64,000 nucleotides of DNA, taken from contig NZ_CP017241.1 in the NCBI RefSeq assembly GCF_001908375.1, positions 1,615,001-1,679,000 on the forward strand, read 5' to 3'. Position numbers and translations under genes: made by a program. The stretch is from Rhizobium etli 8C-3 (GTDB lineage: Bacteria > Pseudomonadota > Alphaproteobacteria > Rhizobiales > Rhizobiaceae). This document shows, in pieces, positions 26,025 through 40,061 of this stretch. A model generated the notes under the pieces. That model did not search any database, was not told where the DNA came from, and saw nothing but the letters and a program-made list of their open reading frames with translations. Each line of letters begins with the position of its first letter. Position 1 is the first letter of the stretch.

Positions 26025-26893
26025 ACCTGGAAACTGATCTGAAGGCCGTCGGCCCACGCATACGCATGATGATGCCGCTTCTGACACCGTTGGAAGCGCG
26101 CGTCGTCGAGACCGTCTTCGCATTGCGGACCTTCGACGACGAGACGTCGCTCAAGGAAATCGCAGCCGAGGCCGGCGTCTCCGAGGCAATGGTCGTCAAG
26201 ATCACCAAGAAGCTTGGGTTTGCGGGCTATCGCGAATTCCGCAGCGCGGTCACCCAGTACAATCGGCTGCCGACGGCGGAGATGCATCAGGAACTGTCAA
26301 TCGAAGATACATCGCAGGAGATCATCCAGAAGGTCTTCCGGACTTCGATCCACGCACTGGAGGAGACGCTCTCCATTATGAACGTGGAGGCCTTCGACAG
26401 AGCCGCAGATCTGATCCACGGCGCGCGCAACCGAGATTTCTATGGAGTGGGGGGATCGGCACAGATCGCCCGGGACACGTCGCACAAGTTCCTGAGGATC
26501 GGCGTCCGGTCGCAGGTCTACGACGATTCCCATATGATGCTGATGTCGGCTTCCCTTCTAGGCGAAGGCGACGTCGCAATCGGCTTTTCGCATTCCGGCA
26601 ACACCGTCGCAGTCATCGAAGCGATCCAGCTTGCCCGCAAGAACGGCGCGCGCACGATCGCCATTACCAACTACAACGCTTCACCGCTGGCCCAGCAGTC
26701 CGACGTGGTGCTCTGTTCGACGGCGCAGGGGTCGCCGCTGATGGGCGAAAACGCCGCGGCCCGGATTGCCCAGCTCAATATTCTGGACGCCGTATTCGTC
26801 GCGGTCGCCCAGCGCGACTATCGAGCCGCGGAAAAGAACCTTTCGAAGACGATGGCCGCGGTCACGTCCAAACGGAAAGACAAGTTTCTATGA
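26021..26893 (+). CDS. RpiR-family transcriptional regulator
   Basis: 290 residues: an N-terminal HTH_6 domain (SLKEIAAEAGVSEAMVVKITKKLGFAGYREFR) and a C-terminal SIS sugar-phosphate-binding domain (FYGVGGSAQIARDTSHKFLRIG, GFSHSGNTVAVIEAIQLARKNGARTIAITNY). It presumably senses a phosphosugar made by the kinase encoded next and represses or activates this operon. Its ATG overlaps the permease stop, and its stop overlaps the kinase start (ATGA). Confidence 0.93.
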   Translation: MNLETDLKAVGPRIRMMMPLLTPLEARVVETVFALRTFDDETSLKEIAAEAGVSEAMVVKITKKLGFAGYREFRSAVTQYNRLPTAEMHQELSIEDTSQEIIQKVFRTSIHALEETLSIMNVEAFDRAADLIHGARNRDFYGVGGSAQIARDTSHKFLRIGVRSQVYDDSHMMLMSASLLGEGDVAIGFSHSGNTVAVIEAIQLARKNGARTIAITNYNASPLAQQSDVVLCSTAQGSPLMGENAAARIAQLNILDAVFVAVAQRDYRAAEKNLSKTMAAVTSKRKDKFL

Positions 26894-27771
26894 CATTGAA
26901 TTCTCCCGCCGTCGTCGTGTTCGGCAGTCTCCACTACGATATCATCGTGAAGGGGCCGCACCGTCCGCGAAAGGGTGAAACGGTCGCGGGTTCGGCCTGG
27001 TACACCAAGTGCGGCGGCAAAGGCGGCAATCAGGCGGTGTCGGCGGCAAAGCACGGGGTTTCGACGGTCATGATCGGAGCGGTTGCCGACGACGAGTTTG
27101 GCCGGGCCTTGACGAAAAACCTGGACGATCACAAGGTCGATCGCCGTTTCGTGAGAGCTCTTCCCGGCGCTGCATCCGGCATGAGCGTTGCGATTTTCGA
27201 CTCCGAAGGCGACTACGGGGCGGTGTTCGTCTCCGGAACCAACCTTCAAATGGGCGCCGAAGACGTCGAGGGCGCATCGGCGGTTTTTCAGGCCGGGTCG
27301 GTGCTCGTGCTTCAGAACGAGGTGCCTGACGAGGCCAACCTGGCGGCTGCGGCGGCAATGAAGAGGGCGGGTGGAACCGTGGTTCTGAACGCAGCTCCCG
27401 CCCGCGCCCCGTCGAGTGAGTTGACCGCCCTTGTTGACGTCGTTGTCGTCAATGCCGGCGAGGCAGAGGCGCTCGCTTCAGTCCCAAGCGTCGAATCTCT
27501 CGACAATGCGCTCGCGGCCGCGCGGATTCTAGCGGAACGGTATCCCGTGGCCGTCGTGACGGCCGGCGGGGACGGGGTCGCGTTCGTCGAACGCGACGGA
27601 GACGAAAAGGCAATACCGGCCGTCAAGGTCAAGCTTGTGAGCACGCATGGCGCCGGCGACGAGTTCATCGGAGTCTTCGCCGCGCAGATCGCCGGGAGGT
27701 CGTCGATCGAGGCGGCGGTTGCAAAAGCGAACGAAGCGGCGGCCATCCTGGTAAGCACGCCTCACGGTTGA
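26890..27771 (+). CDS. PfkB-family sugar kinase (ribokinase-like)
   Basis: 293 residues. The N-terminal PfkB signature is GGKGGNQAVSAAKHG. The C-terminal one is STHGAGDEFIGVFAAQIAG, in which GAGD holds the catalytic Asp; it has S/H and E where most ribokinases have D-T-T and A, hinting at a different substrate. It phosphorylates the sugar brought in by the ABC system, or its isomerised product. Last gene of the operon; a short CGCCGG-N9-CCGGCG hairpin at 27787-27807 may end the transcript. Confidence 0.92.
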   Translation: MTLNSPAVVVFGSLHYDIIVKGPHRPRKGETVAGSAWYTKCGGKGGNQAVSAAKHGVSTVMIGAVADDEFGRALTKNLDDHKVDRRFVRALPGAASGMSVAIFDSEGDYGAVFVSGTNLQMGAEDVEGASAVFQAGSVLVLQNEVPDEANLAAAAAMKRAGGTVVLNAAPARAPSSELTALVDVVVVNAGEAEALASVPSVESLDNALAAARILAERYPVAVVTAGGDGVAFVERDGDEKAIPAVKVKLVSTHGAGDEFIGVFAAQIAGRSSIEAAVAKANEAAAILVSTPHG

Positions 27772-28051
27772 CACGGGACCATTTGGCGCCGGGCGTATTT
27801 TCCGGCGACCGATCGCCTTCGAAAAGACACATGCGGGATCGCGCCGAAGGCCATTGGCGAGGTAGGTCTCTACTTGTCGAGTTATGAATGCCATCGCGAT
27901 AACTGTCGCCATAAATTAGATCGTTCCAAAAATTCCAAGCGGAATCCCGCGCAATCGAAGCGGCTCCATCAAAAAAATTTAACTTTCAATACAATCGCTT
28001 ATCGATGAAATTCGGATGGAGGTCGTCTTTCGGCGACAATCTCTCTTGCTC

Positions 28052-28069
28052 AATTGGAACGTTCCAATT
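28052..28069. promoter_or_regulatory. LacI-family operator, perfect 18-bp palindrome
   Basis: AATTGGAACGTTCCAATT is a perfect palindrome with the central CG typical of LacI-family operators. It ends 37 bases before the lacI-type gene at 28107. Two extra half-sites (GTTCCAA at 27923-27929 and ATTCCAA at 27932-27938) lie about 120 bases upstream and might serve a looped auxiliary site. The gap 27772-28106 holds no gene. Confidence 0.85.
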
Positions 28070-28106
28070 AAAAACACTCTCATGGCGCATGCCATAGGAG
28101 GATCTC

Positions 28107-31765
<3,659 letters not shown>

Positions 31766-31773
<8 letters not shown>

Positions 31774-32545
31774 CGGAACGGTGAAGGTCGAAATCGAAGG
31801 TCATGTCGCGACGATGACGGTATCGCGGCCGGAGAAGCTGAACGCTCTCGACCTCGACATGCTCAAGGCGCTGTCTGAGGCTGCTGACGAGGCTGAAGCC
31901 AACGCCCAGGTCCGTGTCGCGATCCTGACCGGCGAAGGCAAGGGGTTCTCCGCGGGCGGCGACATCAAGGCCTGGGGCGGCATGCGACCGGAAGAGTTTG
32001 GTCATGCATGGGTCCGCCACGGCCACCGCATCTTCGAACGGCTTGCAACGCTGCGCGTGCCGCTTGTCGCCGCTCTCAACGGTCATGCGCTTGGCGGTGG
32101 TCTTGAACTTGCAGGCGTCGCGGATATTCGCATCGCCGAACAGCAGATCAAGATCGGACTTCCCGAGACCGGCCTGGGCATGGTTCCGGGCTGGTCTGGC
32201 ACCCAGCGTCTGGTCAAGCGCTTCGGCGCCCAGGTCGTGCGCCGCATGGCCCTTGGCGGCGAGATCTTCACCGCCGATGAAGCGCGCGCTCTCGGCATCG
32301 TCGATGCGGTCACCACCACGGGCAACGCCGTCGAGGCAGCCAAGGTCTACGCGGCTCGCATCGCTGCACGCGGCCCGGTGGCGCTCGAAGTCGTCAAACT
32401 CATGATCGCCTCGGCCAATGGCGAGGACAACGGAACCGCCGTCGAGGCGCTCGGCTCGATCCTCGTCGCGAAAACCGGCGATCTCAAGGAGGGTGTCGCG
32501 GCCTTCACGGAGAAGCGTCCCGTACAGTTCAAAGGAGAATGGTAA
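31766..32545 (+). CDS. Enoyl-CoA hydratase/isomerase family protein
   Basis: 259-residue crotonase-fold protein. The oxyanion-hole strands are GKGFSAGGDIKAWGG and GHALGGGLELAGVADIRIAE, and the catalytic region is GLPETGLGMVPGWSGTQRL, with a Glu where hydratases have their first catalytic Glu. It acts on the CoA thioester made by the preceding CoA-transferase; hydration, isomerisation or C-C cleavage are all possible for this fold. The start at 31766 overlaps the CoA-transferase stop. Confidence 0.9.
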
Positions 32546-34065
32546 TGACTGTTCTGGTTACCCCCAAGGCACTCGCCGACCACAACGCCCGCGACTTCAT
32601 GATGCTGATCGACGGCAAGTGGGAGGCCGGCGGCTGCCAGCCGTTGGAACGCCTCGCACCGAGCCACGGCGTCGTCGTCAGCCGCTACCCGAGGGGAACG
32701 AAGGCTGATGCCGAACGCGCGATCGCCGCTGCGCGCAGGGCCTTCGATCATGGCCCCTGGCCGCACATGACTGCATCCGAGCGCTCGGCTGTTCTTCTCA
32801 AGGCTGCCGATCTGATCGCCGCACGCTCGGAGGAGCTCGCCTATCTCGACGCCATCGAAGCTGGAAAGCCGATCTCGCAGGTCCGCGGCGAGATCGGCGG
32901 TGCCGTCGACATCTGGCGCTACGCCGCTGCGCTCGCCCGTGACCTGCATGGCGAGAGCTACAACACGCTCGGAGACGGCACTCTTGGCATCGTCCTTCGC
33001 GAAGCGATCGGCGTCGTCTCGATCATCACGCCGTGGAATTTCCCGTTCCTGATCGTCGGCCAGAAGCTGCCGTTTGCTCTGGCCGCCGGCTGCACGACGG
33101 TGGTCAAGCCTTCCGAGCTGACCTCGGGATCGACGCTCGTGCTGGGCGAAATCCTGCAGGCAGCCGGTCTTCCGGACGGCGTGGTCAACATCGTCACCGG
33201 CACAGGCCCGGAGGTCGGCGCGATCATGACGACGCATCCGCAAGTCGACATGGTTTCCTTCACCGGTTCGACCGGTGTTGGAAAGCTGACGATGTCGAAC
33301 GCGGCGCAGACGCTGAAGAAAGTCTCGCTCGAGCTAGGCGGCAAGAACCCGCAGATCGTATTTCCCGATGCCGATCTCGACGCCTTCATCGACGCCGCTG
33401 TCTTCGGCGCGTACTTCAACGCCGGCGAATGCTGCAACGCAGGCTCCCGACTGGTCCTGCACAAGAGCATCGCCTCCGACGTGGTGAAGCGCGTCGCCGA
33501 ACTGGCCAAGGACGTCAAGGTGGGCGACCCGCTCGATTCAAGCACGCAGGTCGGCGCGATCATCACGCAGCAGCACCTCGAAAAGATCAACGCCTACGTG
33601 GCCGGTGCAAAGAGCAGCGGAGCGAAGGTAGTTCATGGCGGCGAAGCTGTCGATTTCGGAATGGGCCAGTTCATGGCCCCGACCATCCTCGAGGCGGTTA
33701 CGCCTGATATGACTGTCGCGCGTGAGGAAGTCTTTGGTCCCGTCCTTTCCGTGCTGGCCTTCGAAACGACGGCCGAGGCAATCGAGATCGCAAACTCCAT
33801 CGACTACGGTCTTTCCGCCGGCGTATGGAGCCGCGATTTCGACACCTGCCTGACGATCGGCCGCAAGGTGCGGGCAGGGACGGTGTGGATGAACACCTTC
33901 ATGGATGGCGCTTCGGAGCTTCCCTTTGGAGGTTACAAGCAGTCGGGCCTCGGCCGTGAACTGGGCCGCCACGCGGTGGAAGACTACACCGAGACGAAGA
34001 CGCTCAATATGCACATCGGCGCCCGCACGAGCTGGTGGATGCCGAAACGGGAAACGCTGGCCTAG
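32545..34065 (+). CDS. NAD(P)-dependent aldehyde dehydrogenase
   Basis: 506 residues of the ALDH superfamily: cofactor motif ITPWNFPFLIVGQKLPFALAAG, FTGSTGVGK, catalytic Glu263 (LELGGKNPQIV) and Cys297 (NAGECCNAGSR), 34 residues apart as in known enzymes, and the late PFGGYKQSGLGRELG. It oxidises an aldehyde intermediate to an acid, which could feed the CoA-transferase. The ATG at 32545 overlaps the previous stop (TAATG) and has AAAGGAG at the right distance; an ATG at 32539 is too close to it. Confidence 0.95.
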   Translation: MTVLVTPKALADHNARDFMMLIDGKWEAGGCQPLERLAPSHGVVVSRYPRGTKADAERAIAAARRAFDHGPWPHMTASERSAVLLKAADLIAARSEELAYLDAIEAGKPISQVRGEIGGAVDIWRYAAALARDLHGESYNTLGDGTLGIVLREAIGVVSIITPWNFPFLIVGQKLPFALAAGCTTVVKPSELTSGSTLVLGEILQAAGLPDGVVNIVTGTGPEVGAIMTTHPQVDMVSFTGSTGVGKLTMSNAAQTLKKVSLELGGKNPQIVFPDADLDAFIDAAVFGAYFNAGECCNAGSRLVLHKSIASDVVKRVAELAKDVKVGDPLDSSTQVGAIITQQHLEKINAYVAGAKSSGAKVVHGGEAVDFGMGQFMAPTILEAVTPDMTVAREEVFGPVLSVLAFETTAEAIEIANSIDYGLSAGVWSRDFDTCLTIGRKVRAGTVWMNTFMDGASELPFGGYKQSGLGRELGRHAVEDYTETKTLNMHIGARTSWWMPKRETLA

Positions 34066-34152
34066 GCCAGCAACGAGACTACGCCCGAGGAGGGCGGGTG
34101 ATCGGTGCGGGAATGGGTCCTGCACCTTCCAAACATGCACTGGGAGGTTTTA

Positions 34153-35415
34153 ATGCGCAGGTTTTTGACATCTACCGCTGTGATCGCGCTGGCATTTGCT
34201 GGTGGGACCGCAGTTGCGCGGGCCGACGACGCAAAGGAAGTGCAGATGCTGCACTGGTGGACGTCGGGCGGTGAAGCTGCGGCGCTCAACGTGCTCAAGG
34301 AGGACCTTTCCAAGGAAGGCTTTGCCTGGAAGGACGTGCCGGTGGCCGGCGGTGGCGGTGATGCTGCCATGACCGCGCTCAAGGCGATGGTTGCGGCAGG
34401 CAACTATCCGACCGCCTCGCAGATGCTCGGCTATACCGTTCTCGACTACGCCCAGGCCGGTGTCATGGGCGATCTTACCGAGACGGCGACGAAGGAAGGA
34501 TGGGACAAGTCCGTTCCCGCAGCTCTCCAGAAGTTCTCCGTCTATGACGGCAAGTGGGTTGCTGCTCCTGTCAACGTCCACTCCGTCAACTGGCTTTGGA
34601 TCAACAAGGCCGTGATGGACAAGATCGGCGGCACTGAGCCGAAGACCTTCGACGAGCTGATTGCCCTGCTCGACAAGGCCAAGGCTGCCGGCGTCATTCC
34701 GCTCGCTCTCGGCGGTCAGAACTGGCAGGAAGCGACGATGTTCGATTCGATCGTGCTTTCCACCGGCGGGCCGGAATTCTACAAGAAGGCCTTCAACGAC
34801 CTCGACGAAGAATCGTTGAAATCAGACACGATGAAGACGTCCTTCGACAATCTTGCCAAGATCATCAAGTATGTCGACCCGAACTTCTCCGGCCGTGACT
34901 GGAATCTGGCGACCGCCATGGTCATCAAGGGCGATGCGCTGGTTCAGGTCATGGGCGATTGGGCCAAGGGCGAATTCGTCGCGGCGAAGAAGACGCCGGA
35001 TACCGACTTCCTCTGCTACCGCTTCCCGGGCACAAACGGCAGCGTGATCTACAACTCCGACATGTTCGGCATGTTCGACGTTCCCGACGACCGCAAGGCC
35101 GCGCAGGTAGCGCTGGCGACCGCGACGCTGTCGAAGAGCTTCCAATCGGCCTTCAACGTCGTCAAAGGTTCGGTTCCGGCCCGTACCGATGTTCCCGACA
35201 CGGACTTCGACGCCTGCGGCAAGAAGGGCATTGCCGACCTCAAGGCTGCCAATGAAGGCGGCACGCTGTTCGGCTCGCTGGCCCAGGGCTACGGCGCTCC
35301 TCCGGCGGTAGCCAATGCCTACAAGGATGTCGTTTCCAAGTTCGTTCATGGACAGATCACGACCTCTGACGAAGCTGTCGCCCAGCTCGTCCAAGCGATC
35401 GACGACGCACGCTAA
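34153..35415 (+). CDS. Sugar ABC transporter binding protein (CUT1, glucose/mannose-like)
   Basis: 420 residues with a signal peptide (ending ARADD) and the family 1 extracellular solute-binding fold: [62 protein letters not shown]. It resembles the GtsA/glucose-mannose type of CUT1 receptor. The start at 34153 gives a proper signal peptide. With the two permeases and the ATPase that follow it forms a complete importer inside the catabolic operon. Confidence 0.93.
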   Translation: MRRFLTSTAVIALAFAGGTAVARADDAKEVQMLHWWTSGGEAAALNVLKEDLSKEGFAWKDVPVAGGGGDAAMTALKAMVAAGNYPTASQMLGYTVLDYAQAGVMGDLTETATKEGWDKSVPAALQKFSVYDGKWVAAPVNVHSVNWLWINKAVMDKIGGTEPKTFDELIALLDKAKAAGVIPLALGGQNWQEATMFDSIVLSTGGPEFYKKAFNDLDEESLKSDTMKTSFDNLAKIIKYVDPNFSGRDWNLATAMVIKGDALVQVMGDWAKGEFVAAKKTPDTDFLCYRFPGTNGSVIYNSDMFGMFDVPDDRKAAQVALATATLSKSFQSAFNVVKGSVPARTDVPDTDFDACGKKGIADLKAANEGGTLFGSLAQGYGAPPAVANAYKDVVSKFVHGQITTSDEAVAQLVQAIDDAR

Positions 35416-35427
35416 GCACGGCTGAAC

Positions 35428-35456
35428 GTCTTCCCCGCGGCAATCGCGGGGAAGAC
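35428..35456 (+). other. Perfect 12-bp hairpin between binding-protein and permease genes
   Basis: GTCTTCCCCGCG (35428-35439) pairs with CGCGGGGAAGAC (35445-35456) around a 5-base loop, 12 bases after the stop. No T-run follows. It most likely shields the binding-protein message and lowers read-through, a common device in sugar ABC operons. Confidence 0.75.
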
Positions 35457-35491
35457 ATCTCGGTCGAATACCCCTCGGAGGGATGAATACC

Positions 35492-36439
35492 ATGAGCAGT
35501 GTCGCTACCAGTGAACCCATTATAACGCGCGGGAAGGCTACGACGGTGCGTGCGCAGCTCCAGAACGCGTTGCCGCAGATCGTGCTGGCGCCGAGCTTCC
35601 TGATCACGATCATTTTCGTCTACGGCTTCATCGCTTGGACGGCGTATCTGTCCTTCACCAATTCAAAGACATTTCCATCCTATGCGCTGACAGGGCCACG
35701 CGCCTATCAACGGCTCTGGCGCTGGACGTTTGAAAGCGATCCGCCCTCCAGCTGGTATACCTCGATCACCAACATGGCGATCTTCGGCTTCCTTTATGTC
35801 GGCATCTGTTTAGCACTCGGCCTGTTTCTGGCGATTCTGCTCGACCAGAAGATCCGCGGCGAGGGGCTGTTGCGGCCAATCTTCCTGTACCCGATGGCGC
35901 TTTCCTTCATCGTCACCGGTGTTGCCTGGAAATGGTTCCTCGACCCCGGCCTGGGACTTGAGCAGACGCTGCATCAATGGGGTTGGACGAGCTTCCATTT
36001 CGATTGGATCAAGAACAAGGATTTCGTCATCTATACCGTCGTGATCGCCGGCGTCTGGCAGGCTTCCGGCTTCGTGATGGCGATGTTTCTCGCGGGCCTG
36101 CGCGGCATCGATAGCGAGATCATGAAAGCCGCCCAGATCGATGGGGCAACGACCTTGCAGCTCTACAGACGCATCGTCATCCCGATGCTGCGACCGGTCT
36201 TCCTCTCGGCCTTCATCGTGCTCGCCCATATGGCGATCAAGTCTTACGACCTCGTGGTCGCACTGACCTCGGGCGGTCCCGGTGGCTCGGCCTGGCTGCC
36301 GTCCAACTTCATGTACGAATACACCTTCAAGCGCAACGAGATGGCCGTCGGTTCGGCAAGCGCGATCATCATGCTGATGACGATCTCGGCCATCATCGTG
36401 CCCTATCTCTATTCCGAACTGAGGGAGAAGGCGCGATGA
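35492..36439 (+). CDS. Sugar ABC transporter permease 1 (MalF type)
   Basis: 315 residues with about six membrane helices and the EAA loop EIMKAAQIDGATTLQLYRRIVIPML that contacts the ATPase. The N-terminal FLITIIFVYGFIAWTAYLSFTNSKTFP is typical for glucose-type CUT1 permeases. The ATG at 35492 is chosen because CGGAGG lies about 9 bases upstream; an ATG at 35483 abuts that site. Confidence 0.94.
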   Translation: MSSVATSEPIITRGKATTVRAQLQNALPQIVLAPSFLITIIFVYGFIAWTAYLSFTNSKTFPSYALTGPRAYQRLWRWTFESDPPSSWYTSITNMAIFGFLYVGICLALGLFLAILLDQKIRGEGLLRPIFLYPMALSFIVTGVAWKWFLDPGLGLEQTLHQWGWTSFHFDWIKNKDFVIYTVVIAGVWQASGFVMAMFLAGLRGIDSEIMKAAQIDGATTLQLYRRIVIPMLRPVFLSAFIVLAHMAIKSYDLVVALTSGGPGGSAWLPSNFMYEYTFKRNEMAVGSASAIIMLMTISAIIVPYLYSELREKAR

Positions 36440-37380
36440 GCACCGTTGCCTCTTCAGCAACCACATCGCAAGGCGGCAATGGCCGCCGGTGGATCGGCCG
36501 CACCATCATCTACGGCCTGCTGCTGATCTTCGCGATCCTCTACCTGATGCCGCTCTTCGTGATGCTGGTCACCTCGTTCAAGACCATGGACGAGATCCAG
36601 AACGGCAACATGCTGGCATTGCCTCGGTCGCCGACCTTCGAGCCCTGGTTCAAGGCCTGGGGCGAGACCTGCGTCGGCCTGACCTGCGCCGGCATCAAGG
36701 GCTATTTCTGGAACTCGATCAAGATGGTCGTTCCGGCCGTGGCGATTTCCACCATCCTGGGCGCGCTCAACGGCTATGTGCTGACCAAATGGCGCTTTCC
36801 GGGTCACACGCTCGTGTTCGGCTTGATGCTGTTTGCCTGCTTCATCCCGTTCCAGTCGGTGCTGCTGCCGATGGCGACGATCCTCGGTAGCCTCGGCCGC
36901 TTCGGTGCCACGCTTCAGAACGCCACGGGCATGAGCTTCGGCTTCGGCAATCCGACCGTCAATCTGGTCTTCGTGCATGTCGTTTACGGTCTGGGCTTCA
37001 CGACGCTGTTCTTCCGCAACTACTACGAGGCCTTTCCGACTGAACTGGTCAGGGCCGCGCAGGTCGACGGCGCCAGCTTCTTCCAGATCTTCCGTCGCAT
37101 CATGCTGCCGAATTCGCTGCCGATCATCGTCGTCACGGTGATCTACCAGTTCACCAATATCTGGAACGACTTCCTGTTCGCTTCCGCCTATGCCGGCACC
37201 GGTGAATCCATGCCGATGACGGTGGCGCTCAACAATGTCGTGAATACCTCGACCGGTGTGGTCGAATACAATGTCAACATGGCCGCCGCCATGATCGCCG
37301 CCGTGCCCACACTCATCGTCTATATTCTCGCCGGCCGCTATTTCGTACGCGGTCTGATGGCGGGCGCCGTGAAAGGATAA
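36436..37380 (+). CDS. Sugar ABC transporter permease 2 (MalG type)
   Basis: 314 residues, six helices, with the MalG-type EAA loop ELVRAAQVDGASFFQIFRRIMLPNSLP and the opening YGLLLIFAILYLMPLFVMLVTSFKTMDEI. Its ATG overlaps the previous stop (ATGA), so the two permeases are translationally coupled. Confidence 0.94.
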   Translation: MSTVASSATTSQGGNGRRWIGRTIIYGLLLIFAILYLMPLFVMLVTSFKTMDEIQNGNMLALPRSPTFEPWFKAWGETCVGLTCAGIKGYFWNSIKMVVPAVAISTILGALNGYVLTKWRFPGHTLVFGLMLFACFIPFQSVLLPMATILGSLGRFGATLQNATGMSFGFGNPTVNLVFVHVVYGLGFTTLFFRNYYEAFPTELVRAAQVDGASFFQIFRRIMLPNSLPIIVVTVIYQFTNIWNDFLFASAYAGTGESMPMTVALNNVVNTSTGVVEYNVNMAAAMIAAVPTLIVYILAGRYFVRGLMAGAVKG

Positions 37381-37384
37381 TCCA

Positions 37385-38500
<1,116 letters not shown>

Positions 38501-38513
38501 GGCTGGTATTGAA

Positions 38514-40019
38514 ATGAGCGGCACACCCGACATTGTCATCATCGGTTCAGGCATCGGCGGCTCTTCTGTCGCTGCCGGGCTGGCTTCGACCGGAGCGCAG
38601 ATCCTGATTTTGGAAGCAGGCGACCATATCGCCGATCTTCCAGTGAACCGAGATCAACGCGCGATCTTTCAGCGGGGCCATTTCCGACCGAAGGAGACGT
38701 GGTACGAAGCCAACGGCAAGGGCTTCAATCCGGGCAACTATTACAATGTCGGTGGAAACTCGAAGTTCTATGGGGCGGTGCTGTCGCGCTACCGAAAGGA
38801 AGACTTCGAGGTGATCGAGCACCAGGAGGGCATCTCGCCCGCCTGGCCGTTCGCCTATGAAATCCTCGAGCCGTGGTACAGCCGTGCGGAGCGGCTCTAC
38901 AACGTCCGGGGAACACTTGGCGAGGACCCGACGGAGCCTTACCATTCATTGGGATACGAGCATCCCCCCGTTCCCGACGAAGCACCGATCGCCGACGTCC
39001 GCGCCCGACTGAAGAAACGGGGGCTCCACCCGTCGTCGCTTCCGTTGGCCATCGATATCGACACCTGGCTGGCCAAGGCGAAGACCCCGTGGGACGCTCA
39101 TCCCAACTCCAAGGACGGCAAGATGGACGCCGAAACGGCTGCGCTGTCCGTTGCGATGAAGCATGCAAACGTCACGCTACAGACGAACTCCCGCGTGGTC
39201 AGGCTGGAAACCGGCCCGAACGGACAGGTGACGAAGGTCCAGTACGTCAAAGACGGCCAGACGCTATCCGTCGCTCCGAAGATCGTCATTCTTTCGGCCG
39301 GTGCGGTCCAATCGTCCGTGCTGCTGCTCCGCTCGGCCAACGACCGTTTCAAGAAGGGGCTCGCGAACTCCTCTGACCAGGTCGGCCGGAATTTCATGAA
39401 CCACAACTCTTCGGCGGTAATCGGCGTCTCGCCGACCTTCAGGAACACGTCGATCTATCAGAAGACGTTTGCCTTCAACGATTTCTACCTCTCGGACGGA
39501 AACGGCGGGCCGCCGCTTGGCAACGTCCAACTCTTGGGACGTGTCTCCGGCATGGTTCTCAAGGGATCGATGCCGCATGTCCCGGAGTGGGTGCTCAACC
39601 TCGTCACCGGTCATGCGATCGATTTCTATGCGATGAGCGAGGACATTCCCAATCCGGAAAGCCGCGTCGTGGTCGATGGAGATCGGGTGATCCTGCAGTG
39701 GCAGCGGACGAATTGGGCAGCCCATCTCGCACTCGTCGCGAAGCTGACGCAGATCCTGAAGTCCATCGGCTTTCCGATCGTTCTGGCGAGAGCGTTCGAC
39801 AAGCGCACGCCTTCGCATCAGTGCGGGACGATCCGGATCGGCAAGGACCCTGCGACGGCGCCTCTCGACCCTTTCTGCCGCTCGTTCGATCACGACAACC
39901 TTTTCGTGGTGGATGCCAGCTTCCTACCGACGTCGGCCGCGGTGAACCCCGCGCTGACGGTTGCAAGTCAGGCACTTCGCGTGGCCGACCATATCGCATC
40001 CACGGACTTGCGAACATGA
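38514..40019 (+). CDS. GMC-family FAD oxidoreductase (pyranose 2-oxidase/glycoside 3-oxidase-like)
   Basis: 501-residue flavoprotein. The FAD Rossmann motif is VIIGSGIGGSSVAAGLASTG. YYNVGGNSKFYGAVLSRYRKEDF is the FAD-attachment/substrate loop region, and the C-terminal part has HQCGTIRIG and VNPALTVASQALR, holding the catalytic His and Asn. The layout is that of GMC enzymes acting on the ring hydroxyls of sugars (pyranose oxidases, glucoside 3-dehydrogenases, C-glycoside 3-oxidases). No signal peptide, so cytoplasmic. The ATG at 38514 follows AAGG; the earlier TTG lies inside the ATPase gene. Confidence 0.85.
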   Translation: MSGTPDIVIIGSGIGGSSVAAGLASTGAQILILEAGDHIADLPVNRDQRAIFQRGHFRPKETWYEANGKGFNPGNYYNVGGNSKFYGAVLSRYRKEDFEVIEHQEGISPAWPFAYEILEPWYSRAERLYNVRGTLGEDPTEPYHSLGYEHPPVPDEAPIADVRARLKKRGLHPSSLPLAIDIDTWLAKAKTPWDAHPNSKDGKMDAETAALSVAMKHANVTLQTNSRVVRLETGPNGQVTKVQYVKDGQTLSVAPKIVILSAGAVQSSVLLLRSANDRFKKGLANSSDQVGRNFMNHNSSAVIGVSPTFRNTSIYQKTFAFNDFYLSDGNGGPPLGNVQLLGRVSGMVLKGSMPHVPEWVLNLVTGHAIDFYAMSEDIPNPESRVVVDGDRVILQWQRTNWAAHLALVAKLTQILKSIGFPIVLARAFDKRTPSHQCGTIRIGKDPATAPLDPFCRSFDHDNLFVVDASFLPTSAAVNPALTVASQALRVADHIASTDLRT

Positions 40020-40061
40020 GCGGCTTTCAAATTCCATCGTCTGCTTCGATAGGACAGCAAA

